This document shows positions 1 to 9,690 of a stretch of 64,000 nucleotides of DNA, piece by piece. How positions within the stretch are numbered: the first letter of the stretch is position 1; each line of letters begins with the position of its first letter. The DNA lies in NCBI RefSeq assembly GCF_038396785.1, contig NZ_CP151087.1, forward strand, positions 4,030,001-4,094,000. Reading direction: 5' to 3'. Source of the DNA: Sphingobacterium thalpophilum. Its GTDB lineage: Bacteria; Bacteroidota; Bacteroidia; Sphingobacteriales; Sphingobacteriaceae. The notes beneath the pieces were generated by a model. That model made no database searches and was not told the origin of the DNA. It saw only the letters and a program-made list of their open reading frames with translations. Made by a program: the position numbers and the translations under genes.

Positions 1-1
1 T

Positions 2-1831
2 AGGAGTTACCTCAATTTGAAGGAGGGGCAGCAGCCACAGTTCTCGGATAATTTTAAGTTCTTTTTTAATTTTCAACTGGGTGATATGTACACCCGATAT
101 TTCTTGTGGAATTTTGTCGGTAGACAGAATGACAGGCAGGGGTATGGGACCTATAGTGACGGCAACTGGTTGTCGGGGATTAAACCATTGGATAATTGGC
201 GTTTGGGAGGGCAAGATAAAATATCCCAATCACAGGAGCATGACCCGAGCCGGAATACCTATTTTTTCCTTCCATTGCTACTGGGAATAGCCGGAGCGAT
301 CTGGTTGTATCGAAACAATAAACCTTATACCTTGGTCTTGACCTTACTGTTTGTGTTTACGGGAATAGCGATCGTTGTTTATCTTAACCAAACTCCTATG
401 CAACCTCGGGAACGAGATTATGCTTACGTAGGATCTTTTTATGCGTTTGCGATCTGGATCGGACTGGGAGCAATAGCATTTGTTCGGTTTCTCAATCGTT
501 TTGTACAAACACGGTATGCGTTAGCGACAGGTATTTCTTTCGCTTTATTGGGCGGTCCCATTATTTTGGCCCATCAAAATTGGGATGATCATAATCGTTC
601 TGAAAAATCGCTGGCAAGGGATATGGCACGTAATTATTTAGAATCCTGCGCTCCAAATGCTATTCTATTTACCTATGGAGATCATGATACATTTCCTGTA
701 TGGTATTTGCAAGAAGTGGAAGGAGTACGCCCGGATGTTCGGGTTGTGGTATTAAGTTATCTGACTGGCGATTGGTATATGCAGCAGGCGAAGCAGCCGA
801 CGTATCAAGCGGCAGGTCTTCCCGTGACGATCCCAGCTGAAAAGACAAAAAAAGGCGTTCGTGATTATATCCCTTTTGTGGATAGACAGCTTGATAATGC
901 GGTGGATATACAGCAATTATTGCAGTTTGTCACATCGGATGATCCGGAGTATAAAGTTCAGCTGAATTCAGGTGATATGGAAAACTATTTCCCTTCCAAG
1001 AAAGTCCAATTGCGCGTTGATAAAGAGGAGGTGGTTAAGAAAAATGCGGTTCCGGCTTATTTTCAGGATGCTATTGTTTCTGCAATGGAATGGGAAATTC
1101 CGAATGATCATCTGACCAGGGCGGATTTAACCCTGTTATCGGTGCTTGAAAATAACCATTGGGACAGACCGATATATTTTTCGAACATGTTGCCAAGTGA
1201 CATTAAATTGGGTCTGGATAAATACCTGGTCAATGAGGGCTTTACTTCCCGATTGATGCCTGTTGCTGCTACAGATCAGTCGACAGGAAAACGAAATGAG
1301 CAGGCCGGGCTAGTTAATATGGAAGCATTATATAACAATATTATGCATACGTATCAGTGGGGCAATGTTAAAAATGCACAGTATTTGGATACCGATTCGT
1401 TTCGCTTTACAAGTATGTACGCCCGTGATATATTTGGAAAAGCCGCCCGGATACTCTTGGCCAATGGTCAGGTCAAACAAGCTGGGGAAGTAGCGAAAAA
1501 AGCATACGATCAATTACCCGATCGCGTATATGCGATGTCAGATGCCATCAATTATGCCGATATTATCGATAGTCTATATCGTTCGGGACAACCGCAGCTA
1601 GCCAACAGGATGATGGACCGAAACCTTGATTATGTGGCTGAAAATATGGAGTATCTACATCAGTTGGTGACGGATAAGAAAAACCTGAGCTTCGAGTGGA
1701 ATGATATTCAGACCGGTTTGGATTCTGTAGACCGGTACCAGGCTATTTTATTGGAAGCAAAAGATACCAAGCGATTGGCACGTGTTGAGCGCTTGAGACA
1801 GCAATATCAAAATTGGTACGGAGTAGAATAA
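2..1831 (+). CDS. DUF2723 family membrane protein, C-terminal part (5' end outside window)
   Basis: The frame is open to the first base of the window, so about 609 C-terminal residues of a longer protein are present. A cytoplasmic/periplasmic loop leads into hydrophobic segments (about residues 90-115 and 145-190). The sequence QTPMQPRERDYAY lies between them, and a long soluble tail follows. This layout matches the C-terminal half of DUF2723 proteins of Bacteroidota, which are usually around 1000 residues and are predicted GT-C-like (protein O-mannosyltransferase-like) integral membrane glycosyltransferases. The N-terminal catalytic half is not visible, so the enzymatic role is inferred from family only. 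It ends with TAA and is followed by a convergent hairpin. Confidence 0.8.
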   Translation, partial: RSYLNLKEGQQPQFSDNFKFFFNFQLGDMYTRYFLWNFVGRQNDRQGYGTYSDGNWLSGIKPLDNWRLGGQDKISQSQEHDPSRNTYFFLPLLLGIAGAIWLYRNNKPYTLVLTLLFVFTGIAIVVYLNQTPMQPRERDYAYVGSFYAFAIWIGLGAIAFVRFLNRFVQTRYALATGISFALLGGPIILAHQNWDDHNRSEKSLARDMARNYLESCAPNAILFTYGDHDTFPVWYLQEVEGVRPDVRVVVLSYLTGDWYMQQAKQPTYQAAGLPVTIPAEKTKKGVRDYIPFVDRQLDNAVDIQQLLQFVTSDDPEYKVQLNSGDMENYFPSKKVQLRVDKEEVVKKNAVPAYFQDAIVSAMEWEIPNDHLTRADLTLLSVLENNHWDRPIYFSNMLPSDIKLGLDKYLVNEGFTSRLMPVAATDQSTGKRNEQAGLVNMEALYNNIMHTYQWGNVKNAQYLDTDSFRFTSMYARDIFGKAARILLANGQVKQAGEVAKKAYDQLPDRVYAMSDAINYADIIDSLYRSGQPQLANRMMDRNLDYVAENMEYLHQLVTDKKNLSFEWNDIQTGLDSVDRYQAILLEAKDTKRLARVERLRQQYQNWYGVE

Positions 1832-1913
1832 TGTTGATGACACACTGAACCAAATTTACGCAGTCTGCCTAAACGGCAAATTGACTGCTATGCTTGAGGT
1901 GAAAAAACCAGAT

Positions 1914-1945
1914 GAGGCCTCTTCTAAAATATTGGAAGAGGCCTC
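1914..1945. terminator. Bidirectional hairpin between DUF2723 gene and ompW-like gene
   Basis: A perfect 11-bp inverted repeat (1914-1924 with 1935-1945) with a 10-nt loop lies between two convergent genes. On the minus strand it is followed by a short T run, so it probably ends the ompW-like transcript and may also stop the DUF2723 transcript. Confidence 0.65.
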
Positions 1946-1977
1946 GATACATATAGGATAGGGAATGAGCCAAATGA

Positions 1978-2643
1978 TTAGAATTTCATGCCGACTCCAA
2001 AGCCGAGCAGGAAGGGATTGATGTCAACTTTTGCCGGTATGGATAAGTTAGGTGCAAGATTTGATGCATCAACATTGACATCGGTTTTTAAAAGAATGTA
2101 CTTCGCATCCAAATTCACGAAATATTTTTCAGATAGCTTAAAATCAATTCCCAGCTGAGTCGCAAAACCGAAAGCATTATCGTATTTTACATTTTTTACC
2201 GTTTGTCCCGCGTTGACGCTATAGAATATGGTATAATTTATTCCTGCACCTACATAAGGTTTAATGGCACCATCGGGGAAGAAATGATACTGAGCTGTCA
2301 GTGTCGGAGGAAGGAGCCATACACTGCCAAGATCGACATTGCTGGATGAACTACCACCAATGGCAGTTAAATTTGAACCGGTTGTATTAACTTTATGTTT
2401 TGTAGTCCCAAGGATCAATTCCGCAGCAATGTTTTTTGTGAAGAAATAGGTGAAGTCCAGTTCAGGGATAAATTTCGTATTGATGTCGACGTCTCCGCCT
2501 ATGGTATTAATATTGGCCGATTCGTTTGGCATGACTGTCACACCTCTGAGTCTCATTTGCCAGCGTTGATTAGGGATTGTTTGTGCCTGTAAACTTAGTG
2601 CGCCTAGGGTGAGTGTCAGTGCAATTAAAAGTAGCTTTTTCAT
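1978..2643 (-). CDS. OmpW family outer membrane beta-barrel protein
   Basis: This 221-residue protein has a clear signal peptide (MKKLLLIALTLTLGALSLQAQ) and alternating beta-strand patterning throughout. The segment WLLPPTLTAQYHF followed by KPYVGAGINYTIFY is characteristic of OmpW-type eight-stranded barrels, and the chain ends in Phe as expected for BAM recognition. It is expected to sit in the outer membrane as a small porin for hydrophobic or small solutes; the substrate cannot be told. It is monocistronic, with a hairpin downstream and about 460 bases of non-coding DNA upstream. Confidence 0.85.
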   Translation of the reverse strand: MKKLLLIALTLTLGALSLQAQTIPNQRWQMRLRGVTVMPNESANINTIGGDVDINTKFIPELDFTYFFTKNIAAELILGTTKHKVNTTGSNLTAIGGSSSSNVDLGSVWLLPPTLTAQYHFFPDGAIKPYVGAGINYTIFYSVNAGQTVKNVKYDNAFGFATQLGIDFKLSEKYFVNLDAKYILLKTDVNVDASNLAPNLSIPAKVDINPFLLGFGVGMKF

Positions 2644-3051
2644 ATCATTAAGGGTATTTTGTTTGCTGTAAAACTATTGCTAAAATCACGGCAAAAGAGT
2701 GACGATAATCAGGTTGAAAAATGAATTATACGATGTTTTTCTTATTGCAGATGATGTACCTTTATAAATTACTGCTGTAAAAAAAAGAGAAGTACGGGAG
2801 GGCATAAATCGGCTGTTGTAGTTTTTCAGTTCGAAGAAAGTAAACGGGCAGGCAGTTTTCAAGCAGTTATCTGGATTGAGAACGAGCTAACCTGATAAAA
2901 GGTGGTCATTTTCGAGCAGGAGTGGATTCTTTGGGAAGCTTTATCTATGAGAGCTGATGTTCCAAGAGGTTGACAGAGCTGTAGTTTAGCCAGATTAATG
3001 GGGATATAAATCCAGCATGTTGGAGAATATTTGGGATAGGAATATACTATA
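2644..3051. other. Intergenic stretch upstream of the ompW-like gene
   Basis: I see no convincing gene here. It should hold the promoter of the ompW-like gene on the minus strand; a near-match TAGTTTTA to the -7 consensus lies shortly upstream of the start. A 19-codon open frame from 2721 on the plus strand encodes only hydrophobic residues and is not called. Confidence 0.5.
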
Positions 3052-3089
3052 AAAAGAAGAGGTTGGAATCACTTCCAACCTCTTCTTTT
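3052..3089 (-). terminator. Intrinsic terminator of glnS
   Basis: A perfect 17-bp stem (3052-3068 with 3073-3089) with loop TCAC lies 14 bases past the glnS stop on the minus strand. The A-rich left flank becomes a U-rich 3' side in the transcript. Confidence 0.9.
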
Positions 3090-3102
3090 ATGGGTTACGG
3101 TT

Positions 3103-4773
3103 TTACGCGTTTTTCTTTACTTCTTTACCCCAAGAGTCTTTTAATGTAACCGTACGGTTAAAGACTAAATGAGCTGGAGTTGAATGTGTATCTAAGGTAA
3201 AATATCCCAATCGTATAAATTGATATCCTTTCCCCGGGGTTGCATTTGCAAGATCCGGTTCAATGTAAGCACGTTCAATAATATGTAGGCTTTCAGGATT
3301 GATCGATGCTTTAAAATCTTCTGCTGCAGCAGGATTTTCATCATTGAACAATCTGTCGTACAATCTCACTTCAGCTTCTTTTGCATGTGGAACCGAGATC
3401 CAGTGGATTGTTCCTTTTACTTTTAATCCCGAAGTGTCTTCTCCCGATTTTGAGTTTGGAACATACGTACAATGAACTTCCGTTACATGGCCATTTTCAT
3501 CTTTCACAAAATCATGACAGGTGACGATGTAAGCATGTTTCAAACGTACAGAAAGTCCAGGGCCTAAACGGAAGAATTTTTTTGGTGCATCTTCCATAAA
3601 ATCATCGCGCTCTATCCAGAGCTCCTTTGAAAATGGAATGGAGCGTGAACCTTCACCACCTTCGACTTCTGGATTGTTCTCGCCAAGAAGATCCTCTACC
3701 TGACCATCAGGATAGTTTGTGATCACCAATTTGATTGGATCAAGAACAGCCATTCTGCGCCATGCCGTTTTGTTGAGATCCTCACGGATACAAAATTCCA
3801 AAAGACTGACATCGATCATGTTTTCACGTTTTTGAACACCGATTTTTTCACAGAAGTTGCGGATACTCGCAGGTGTATACCCTCTTCTGCGCAATCCTGA
3901 GATCGTAGGCATACGCGGGTCGTCCCAGCTTTCAACAAACTTATCATTGACCAATTGTAGCAATTTACGTTTACTCATGACGGTATAAGTCATATTCAAA
4001 CGTGCAAATTCGTATTGTTTGGAAGGGAAAATCTCCAATTTATCAATACACCAATCATAAAGTGGACGGTGTGGAATAAATTCCAGCGTACAGATCGAAT
4101 GTGTAATTTTCTCAATGGAATCTGATTGTCCATGCGCAAAATCATACATCGGGTAGATACACCATTGATTCCCTGTTCTGTGGTGATGTGCATGTTTGAT
4201 GCGGTATAACAAAGGATCACGCAAATGCATATTCGGGCTAGCTAAATCAATCTTTGCGCGTAGCACTTTTTCACCATCTTGGTATTTACCGGCACGCATA
4301 GCCGCGAATAAGGTTAGATTTTCCTCAATAGACCTATCGCGATAGGGCGTTGGAACACCCGGTTCTGTTGGGGTACCTTTTGCTGCTGCAATTTCTTCAG
4401 CAGTACTGTCGTCGACATAAGCTAGACCTTTTTTAATTAGATCAACGGCATAACTATATAGTGTCTCGAAATAATCTGAAGTATATAATTCCTCTGCCCA
4501 CTGGAATCCAAGCCATTGAATATCTTTCTTGATACTTTCAACATACTCAGTGTCCTCAGTGACAGGGTTAGTGTCATCAAAACGTAGATTAGTCTTGCCA
4601 TTATACTGCTGTGCTAATCCAAAATTCAAGCAGATGGATTTGGCGTGACCAATGTGGAGGTAACCATTTGGCTCAGGAGGAAAACGTGTCAATACACGTC
4701 CGCCATGCTTCCCTGTACGAAGATCCTCTTCGACAATTTCCTCGATAAAATTTAATGATTTTTCTTCACTCAT
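3103..4773 (-). CDS. glnS: Glutaminyl-tRNA synthetase
   Basis: This 556-residue class I aminoacyl-tRNA synthetase charges tRNA-Gln with glutamine in the cytoplasm. The PEPNGYLHIGH segment carries the HIGH motif at residues 40-43. The KMSKS-type loop is MSKRK at residues 266-270, and the C-terminal half is the GlnRS anticodon-binding beta-barrel. Length agrees with the E. coli enzyme (about 553). Having GlnRS suggests direct glutaminylation rather than only the GatCAB route. The ATG lies only 4 bases after a TAACTTTG promoter element, so the mRNA may be leaderless. Confidence 0.97.
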   Translation of the reverse strand: MSEEKSLNFIEEIVEEDLRTGKHGGRVLTRFPPEPNGYLHIGHAKSICLNFGLAQQYNGKTNLRFDDTNPVTEDTEYVESIKKDIQWLGFQWAEELYTSDYFETLYSYAVDLIKKGLAYVDDSTAEEIAAAKGTPTEPGVPTPYRDRSIEENLTLFAAMRAGKYQDGEKVLRAKIDLASPNMHLRDPLLYRIKHAHHHRTGNQWCIYPMYDFAHGQSDSIEKITHSICTLEFIPHRPLYDWCIDKLEIFPSKQYEFARLNMTYTVMSKRKLLQLVNDKFVESWDDPRMPTISGLRRRGYTPASIRNFCEKIGVQKRENMIDVSLLEFCIREDLNKTAWRRMAVLDPIKLVITNYPDGQVEDLLGENNPEVEGGEGSRSIPFSKELWIERDDFMEDAPKKFFRLGPGLSVRLKHAYIVTCHDFVKDENGHVTEVHCTYVPNSKSGEDTSGLKVKGTIHWISVPHAKEAEVRLYDRLFNDENPAAAEDFKASINPESLHIIERAYIEPDLANATPGKGYQFIRLGYFTLDTHSTPAHLVFNRTVTLKDSWGKEVKKNA

Positions 4774-4777
4774 AATA

Positions 4778-4785
4778 CAAAGTTA
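4778..4785 (-). promoter_or_regulatory. -7 promoter element of glnS (TAACTTTG)
   Basis: An exact match to the Bacteroidota -7 consensus TAnnTTTG, ending 4 bases before the glnS ATG. Transcription would start at or beside the start codon. Confidence 0.6.
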
Positions 4786-4904
4786 ATTATTCGCCGTGAA
4801 ATATTAGCTAGGAGATCGTAGATATTCGGCTTAGCATGAGCGGTTGAATATTGCAGCTGTATCTGTTGGAATGGAGAGACTTAATAACGTTGGGATATCA
4901 AATA

Positions 4905-4932
4905 AAAAAGGGACGAAATTTCGTCCCTTTTT
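4905..4932 (-). terminator. Terminator of the carbonic anhydrase gene
   Basis: A 28-bp perfect palindrome (14-bp arms, usable stem slightly shorter) lies 19 bases after the stop. Its A/T-rich ends give a U tract in the minus-strand transcript. Confidence 0.85.
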
Positions 4933-4951
4933 ACCGATTTTTGTTACTACT

Positions 4952-5599
4952 CTATTTATAAGCGAAGACTTCACCTAGCTCATCATTATTGGTAAAGGTA
5001 CAGTGTTGATCGATCAATTCTCCCGTGCCGATATTGATAATCATTCCATGTACCGCAAGATCATTACGCTCTTTCCATGCGTTTTGGATAATCGACGTCG
5101 CACAAAGATTGAAAACCTGTTCTTGTACGTTGAGCTCGATTAAGCGATTTACTTTTTTATCATGTTCCTGGATCGCATCGATCTCTGCACTATGTAAGCG
5201 ATAGACATCCTTGATATGGCCCAACCAGTTGTCGATAATACCATACTGCTTACGGCTTAAAGATGCCGCAACACCACCGCAGCCATAGTGACCAGCGATA
5301 ATCACATGTTTTACTTTCAGCACATTCACGGCATAGTCTAATACGGAAAGCATACTCATATCCGAGTGAATGACCATGTTGGCAATATTACGGTGAACGA
5401 AAACCTCCCCCGGCTTTGTACCGGTCAATTCATTTGCGGGCACACGGCTATCTGCACAACCGATCCAAAGAATTTCCGGATTTTGACCTTTAGCAAGTTG
5501 TTGGAAGCGTCCCGTAGCGTCATTCTTTACGAATTCCATCCACTCTTTATTTCCTTTTATGATATTGTCAAATCCTATTTTTAAATCTTTATTTTCCAT
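4952..5599 (-). CDS. can: Beta-class carbonic anhydrase
   Basis: This 215-residue protein interconverts CO2 and bicarbonate. Zinc ligands of the beta class are visible: Cys48 and Asp50 in CADSR, then His104 and Cys107 in GHYGCGG. Length is typical of the Can/CynT group. It lies downstream of, and on the same strand as, a SulP transporter, an arrangement that suggests bicarbonate uptake or pH/CO2 homeostasis. About 200 bases separate the two, so the gene may also have its own promoter. It ends at a strong terminator. Confidence 0.95.
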   Translation of the reverse strand: MENKDLKIGFDNIIKGNKEWMEFVKNDATGRFQQLAKGQNPEILWIGCADSRVPANELTGTKPGEVFVHRNIANMVIHSDMSMLSVLDYAVNVLKVKHVIIAGHYGCGGVAASLSRKQYGIIDNWLGHIKDVYRLHSAEIDAIQEHDKKVNRLIELNVQEQVFNLCATSIIQNAWKERNDLAVHGMIINIGTGELIDQHCTFTNNDELGEVFAYK

Positions 5600-5806
5600 A
5601 TTCTTCTTATTTCACTCTTGCCCAAAGGCATCGTTTCGATTTTATTATAATAATACAAATGTCTAAATTCATTGTTTACTTCAAACAACTTATTTTTTAT
5701 TGAAATCTGTTCTTGATGTTCAATAATCCTTCATCTTGTTTCAACCAACGGTGCTGGTAGAACGATGGAAGGTAATGGCTTACGCGATACGTCGAAAGCC
5801 TTTCCC

Positions 5807-7366
5807 TTATGAGGAGGGTTTTTTATAGACAACCTGCAAAAGCTCGATGTCTTTTCCCTTACTTCTCGCGTTCTGCTCAAAATCTTTTATGACTTCGATG
5901 ACATCCTTGTCTATAAATTTACTGAATGTTCCATCGATGCGGATCTTACTGATCGATTTTGGTAAACTGTATAATTTCTGTTGGATCGGAACCTTGTTCA
6001 AAAAGGATACCTCCTCCGCTAATGTAATGACAGCCTTATCTTCTTCATTGTCTTTTTCAATATTATATTTGAAAGCATTTTTCATATTTGCTCTCAAAAT
6101 ATAGAATGTCGCCACGACAATGCCTATTCCTACACCCATAAGAAGGTCGGTAAACACGATCGCTACAATGGTGACAAAAAATGGAATAAATTGATCTAAG
6201 CCTTTTTTGTACATTGAGGTGAATAGACTTGGTTTAGCCAATTTATACCCTGTATGGAGAAGGATAGCCGCTAGGCAGGCCAAAGGAATCATATTCAGCA
6301 TTGTTGGGATAGCAAGCATAGCGACCAATAGCCACATACCATGCATGATAGCAGACTGTCTCGTTTTTCCACCTGCATTGACGTTTGCTGATGAGCGTAC
6401 GATAACGGATGTTAAGGGTAGACCGCCTAGAAGTCCACTGGTCATATTACCGATTCCTTGTGCAACGAGTTCACGGTTGGTTGGCGTGTTTCTTTTGTAA
6501 GGGTCTATTTTATCGACCGCCTCGATGCTCAATAAGGTTTCTAGGCTTGCAATAATTGCAATCGTAAATGCAGCTATCCATACATCTTTGTTGACAATCT
6601 GTGTGAAGTCCGGTAGGGTAAATAATCCTGTGAATTCAGCAAAAGAACCGACAATAGGGACCAAAACAAATTGTTTATCATACAATTGAAGCGCTGAGCC
6701 GTTGAAAAAATAAGCTAAGCTTACGCCCAGAATCACGACAACCAATGGGGCCGGAACCTTATTAAGCTTTGGAATAGATGGCCAGAAGATGAGGATTGCC
6801 AATGATAGTGCACAGATGATCAATGCACCGAAGTTGATCGCGGAGGCGATCGTATCAAAATAGGCGCCAATACCATGTCCATTGTCCATTTCGAAGGCAT
6901 GTGTTTCCACTAAGCCCAATGCCAAAGGAATCTGCTTCATGATAATTGTGATGCCGATCGCGGCAAGCATACCTACAATGACCGCTGAAGGGAAATAATT
7001 GCCGATCATCCCGGCTTTTAATATACCAAGAATGACCTGTACTACACCAGCGATCACGACGGCAAGTAGAAAGGTTTCATATGCGCCCAGGCTTTGAATA
7101 GCACCTAAGACAATAACGGTAAGACCAGCAGCTGGCCCACTTACACTGAGTGGTGATTTACTGATTGAAGCGACAACGATTCCACCAATTACACCAGTCA
7201 ATAATCCTGCAAACAATGGCGCACCAGAGGCCATTGCAATTCCCAAACATAATGGAAGTGCCACCAAAAACACCACAACACTAGCAGGGAAGTCATATTT
7301 TAAGTCTCTTTTCGATAGTTTCAGAAAAGCCGACGTACGAGTTCCAAACATAAAATTTGTGTTCAT
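5807..7366 (-). CDS. SulP family inorganic anion transporter
   Basis: This 519-residue inner-membrane protein has about ten or more hydrophobic segments. The first half holds a typical SulP core (DFPASVVVFLVALPLCLGIAMASGAPLFAGL; SGPAAGLTVIV) and the C-terminal ~80 residues resemble a STAS domain. The family exchanges or co-transports sulfate, bicarbonate and other anions. The neighbouring carbonic anhydrase points to bicarbonate, as in BicA-like systems, but sulfate cannot be excluded from sequence. The SulP and carbonic anhydrase genes are transcribed in that order. Confidence 0.9.
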   Translation of the reverse strand: MNTNFMFGTRTSAFLKLSKRDLKYDFPASVVVFLVALPLCLGIAMASGAPLFAGLLTGVIGGIVVASISKSPLSVSGPAAGLTVIVLGAIQSLGAYETFLLAVVIAGVVQVILGILKAGMIGNYFPSAVIVGMLAAIGITIIMKQIPLALGLVETHAFEMDNGHGIGAYFDTIASAINFGALIICALSLAILIFWPSIPKLNKVPAPLVVVILGVSLAYFFNGSALQLYDKQFVLVPIVGSFAEFTGLFTLPDFTQIVNKDVWIAAFTIAIIASLETLLSIEAVDKIDPYKRNTPTNRELVAQGIGNMTSGLLGGLPLTSVIVRSSANVNAGGKTRQSAIMHGMWLLVAMLAIPTMLNMIPLACLAAILLHTGYKLAKPSLFTSMYKKGLDQFIPFFVTIVAIVFTDLLMGVGIGIVVATFYILRANMKNAFKYNIEKDNEEDKAVITLAEEVSFLNKVPIQQKLYSLPKSISKIRIDGTFSKFIDKDVIEVIKDFEQNARSKGKDIELLQVVYKKPSS

Positions 7367-7591
7367 CTATAAATAAAGTTTTCATCAGGCAACCTTTAGT
7401 GAGCTGTAGCTGTGTATCGTTATATCATCTGACCTTCAATAACATTGACAACGTGTCTTGCTGAGAAAGCTCAACGATAAGATTCAACCGAACTAAAGCA
7501 GATCGATTACTTCAGAAAAATCAAGGATACCGCACATGCTTTATCTTTTGCATGCGGGTCGATGGAAGTACATCCCCGAGGGATGCCTTTA

Positions 7592-7927
7592 TTAACAGTT
7601 AGGAGGCGGTGTTGGAACCGTAGGATGGAAAGCTAAAATGCTTTTCTCATTTTTAAGATAATTCTTCTGTTTTCCTTGGTTCTCAACGATAATGGTTTCA
7701 AATACAATAGGTTCTTCTGTTTTTGTATTGAAAAATTTTGAGGCGGTTTCAAGTGTGTCGTTACTTGCACCGTTATTGTTTTCGATTTCCAGTTGTAAAA
7801 CGACCTGTAAGATGGTGCTTTGATCTAAGCTGTTGGAAAAAATAGGCGAAATAGAGATGGCCATCTTTGTGAAAAAGATGATAGCACAAAGGAATGCTGC
7901 CACAAATCTAAACCGCTTATTTAACAT
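7592..7927 (-). CDS. Small secreted or membrane-anchored protein of unknown function
   Basis: I do not recognise a family in this 111-residue product. An N-terminal hydrophobic segment (about residues 8-30) follows a basic start (MLNKRFR), so it is probably exported or anchored. The rest is polar and ends in a proline-rich tail with a terminal cysteine (PTVPTPPPNC). It lies alone between SulP and a divergently transcribed ATPase gene. The start is well placed, but the coding evidence is only length and a plausible signal sequence. Confidence 0.55.
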   Translation of the reverse strand: MLNKRFRFVAAFLCAIIFFTKMAISISPIFSNSLDQSTILQVVLQLEIENNNGASNDTLETASKFFNTKTEEPIVFETIIVENQGKQKNYLKNEKSILAFHPTVPTPPPNC

Positions 7928-8094
7928 TTTTTATTACCTTTAATCTTACTGTTTACATCGTAAAAATAGTAATTCTATGTTAAATTCAAATTAATAGTGC
8001 ACTAAAAATAAAATTTGGCACGAAATTGTGACGAAGAGATTATTTTTTGAAAAGTTTTCAATTTTCTTTGATTTATAAATATTAAGCCTTTCGT

Positions 8095-9636
8095 ATGGCA
8101 AATAAAGAACAATTTATTGAGAAGGTCCAGGCCTCCTATAATCCCAAGGGAGCATTTATCTATCTGGGAGCGGGAATGCTCAATGGTGAAATTTTGGCTG
8201 AGGCAAAAGTGAATCTAGCCTTGAAAATGATGAACCGTCACGGACTTATTGCCGGGGCCACCGGAACCGGTAAAACGCGTACGCTACAATTAATCGCCGA
8301 ACAGTTGTCGGATGCCTCTGTACCTGTATTTATGCTGGATGTCAAGGGCGATTTATCAGGCTTAGCAGAACCAGGTGTCACCAATCAGGCCCTTATTGAT
8401 CGGGGAAACGCCGTGGGCGTGCCGTTTGAGCCGTCGTCATTTCCCGTTGAACTGTATTCACTTTCTGGCAATAAGGGGATTCCTATGCGGATTACCGTAG
8501 AAGATTTCGGACCTGTCTTGCTGGGCCGGATCCTGGAACTCAATGAAACACAAACAGGGGTATTGGCCGCAATGTTTAAATATGCGCAAGATCATCAAAT
8601 GCCATTGATCGATTTTTCAGATACCAAAAAACTGCTAAGCTACCTTTCAGAAGGACCTGGTAGCGAAGAAATCAAAAGCGATTATGGTAAGATTAGTTCC
8701 GCCAGCTCGGGAACTATCCTGCGTAAGATCGTCGCTTTGGAGCAGCAAGGTTTGGCTCATATCTTTGGCGAGAAAGAGTTTGACATCAACGATTTGTTTC
8801 AAAAAGTAGATGGGAAAGGCGTGATTAGCCTGTTGAATATTTCCGATGTGCAAGATCAACCTGTACTGTATTCTACATTCTTATTGAGTTTATTGGCACA
8901 ATTGTTTAAAAATATGCCCGAAGTTGGCGACCTGGATAAACCGAAGCTGGTCTTTTTCTTTGATGAAGCCCATCTGCTGTTCAACGGAGCTCCTAAAGCC
9001 TTTTTGACACAGGTGGATCAGATTATTCGTCTTATCCGTTCGAAGGGGATAGGTGTTTTCTTCTGTACACAGTCTCCAACCGATGTACCGGAGTCTGTAT
9101 TGGCGCAATTGGGAAATCGGGTGCAGCATGCATTGCGTGCCTTTACACCCAACGATGCTGAAAACTTAAAGAAGACAGTCAAAACGTATCCAAAATCTGA
9201 TTTTTATGAAATTGATCAGGTTTTGACCGCTTTGGGGACGGGACAGGCATTGATTACCGTATTGAACGACAAAGGTATTCCGACAGAGGTTGTTGCTACG
9301 CATTTGGTACCAGCACGTGCCGTGATGGGGCCTGCAGCTGATGCAACAATCAACCAGATTATCAATCAGTCTGATTTGAAAGCTAAATACCAGGAGCGAC
9401 AGGAAAATCGTTCTGCAGCTGAAATCATAGATGAAAGAATGCAGGCCGCTGAGCAGGAACAACAACGTGCGGCACAGGAAAAAGAAGCAGAGAAGGCAAG
9501 TCGGCCTTCTTCCAAAAGACAGACGCCTTTGGAGGCTGCACAACGAACTGCGACAACGACGCTAGCACGGGAAGGAGTTAAGTTGTTGGGCAAATTAGCG
9601 ACGGGTTTATTAAACGCATTTTTAAAAAAGAAATAA
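8095..9636 (+). CDS. HerA-like ATPase (DUF853 / YjgR family)
   Basis: This 513-residue P-loop NTPase of the FtsK-HerA superfamily has Walker A GATGTGKT at residues 54-61, Walker B as LVFFFDEAHLLF, and a downstream FFCTQSPTDVPESVLAQLGNR segment typical of the family. A charged, Glu/Gln/Ala-rich stretch (residues about 430-480) looks coiled-coil. YjgR/DUF853 proteins are widespread but their role is not established; DNA or protein translocation is inferred from the superfamily. No NurA or other HerA partner is next to it. Confidence 0.88.
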   Translation: MANKEQFIEKVQASYNPKGAFIYLGAGMLNGEILAEAKVNLALKMMNRHGLIAGATGTGKTRTLQLIAEQLSDASVPVFMLDVKGDLSGLAEPGVTNQALIDRGNAVGVPFEPSSFPVELYSLSGNKGIPMRITVEDFGPVLLGRILELNETQTGVLAAMFKYAQDHQMPLIDFSDTKKLLSYLSEGPGSEEIKSDYGKISSASSGTILRKIVALEQQGLAHIFGEKEFDINDLFQKVDGKGVISLLNISDVQDQPVLYSTFLLSLLAQLFKNMPEVGDLDKPKLVFFFDEAHLLFNGAPKAFLTQVDQIIRLIRSKGIGVFFCTQSPTDVPESVLAQLGNRVQHALRAFTPNDAENLKKTVKTYPKSDFYEIDQVLTALGTGQALITVLNDKGIPTEVVATHLVPARAVMGPAADATINQIINQSDLKAKYQERQENRSAAEIIDERMQAAEQEQQRAAQEKEAEKASRPSSKRQTPLEAAQRTATTTLAREGVKLLGKLATGLLNAFLKKK

Positions 9637-9645
9637 CAATAATTT

Positions 9646-9678
9646 TTTGATTCTTTTCGTTTCAATACTATACCTTTG
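9646..9678 (+). promoter_or_regulatory. Distal promoter of the nucleotidyltransferase gene
   Basis: TTTG at 9646-9649 and TACCTTTG at 9671-9678 match the -33 and -7 consensus of Bacteroidota with a 21-nt spacer. A transcript from here would carry the 17-bp hairpin in its leader. Confidence 0.55.
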
Positions 9679-9690
9679 AAGGTGGAGCTG

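Noticed and set aside
7531..7558. Imperfect CCGCA/TGCGG hairpin upstream of the SulP gene
   Set aside because: A short broken stem without a T tract; not strong enough for a terminator or riboswitch call.
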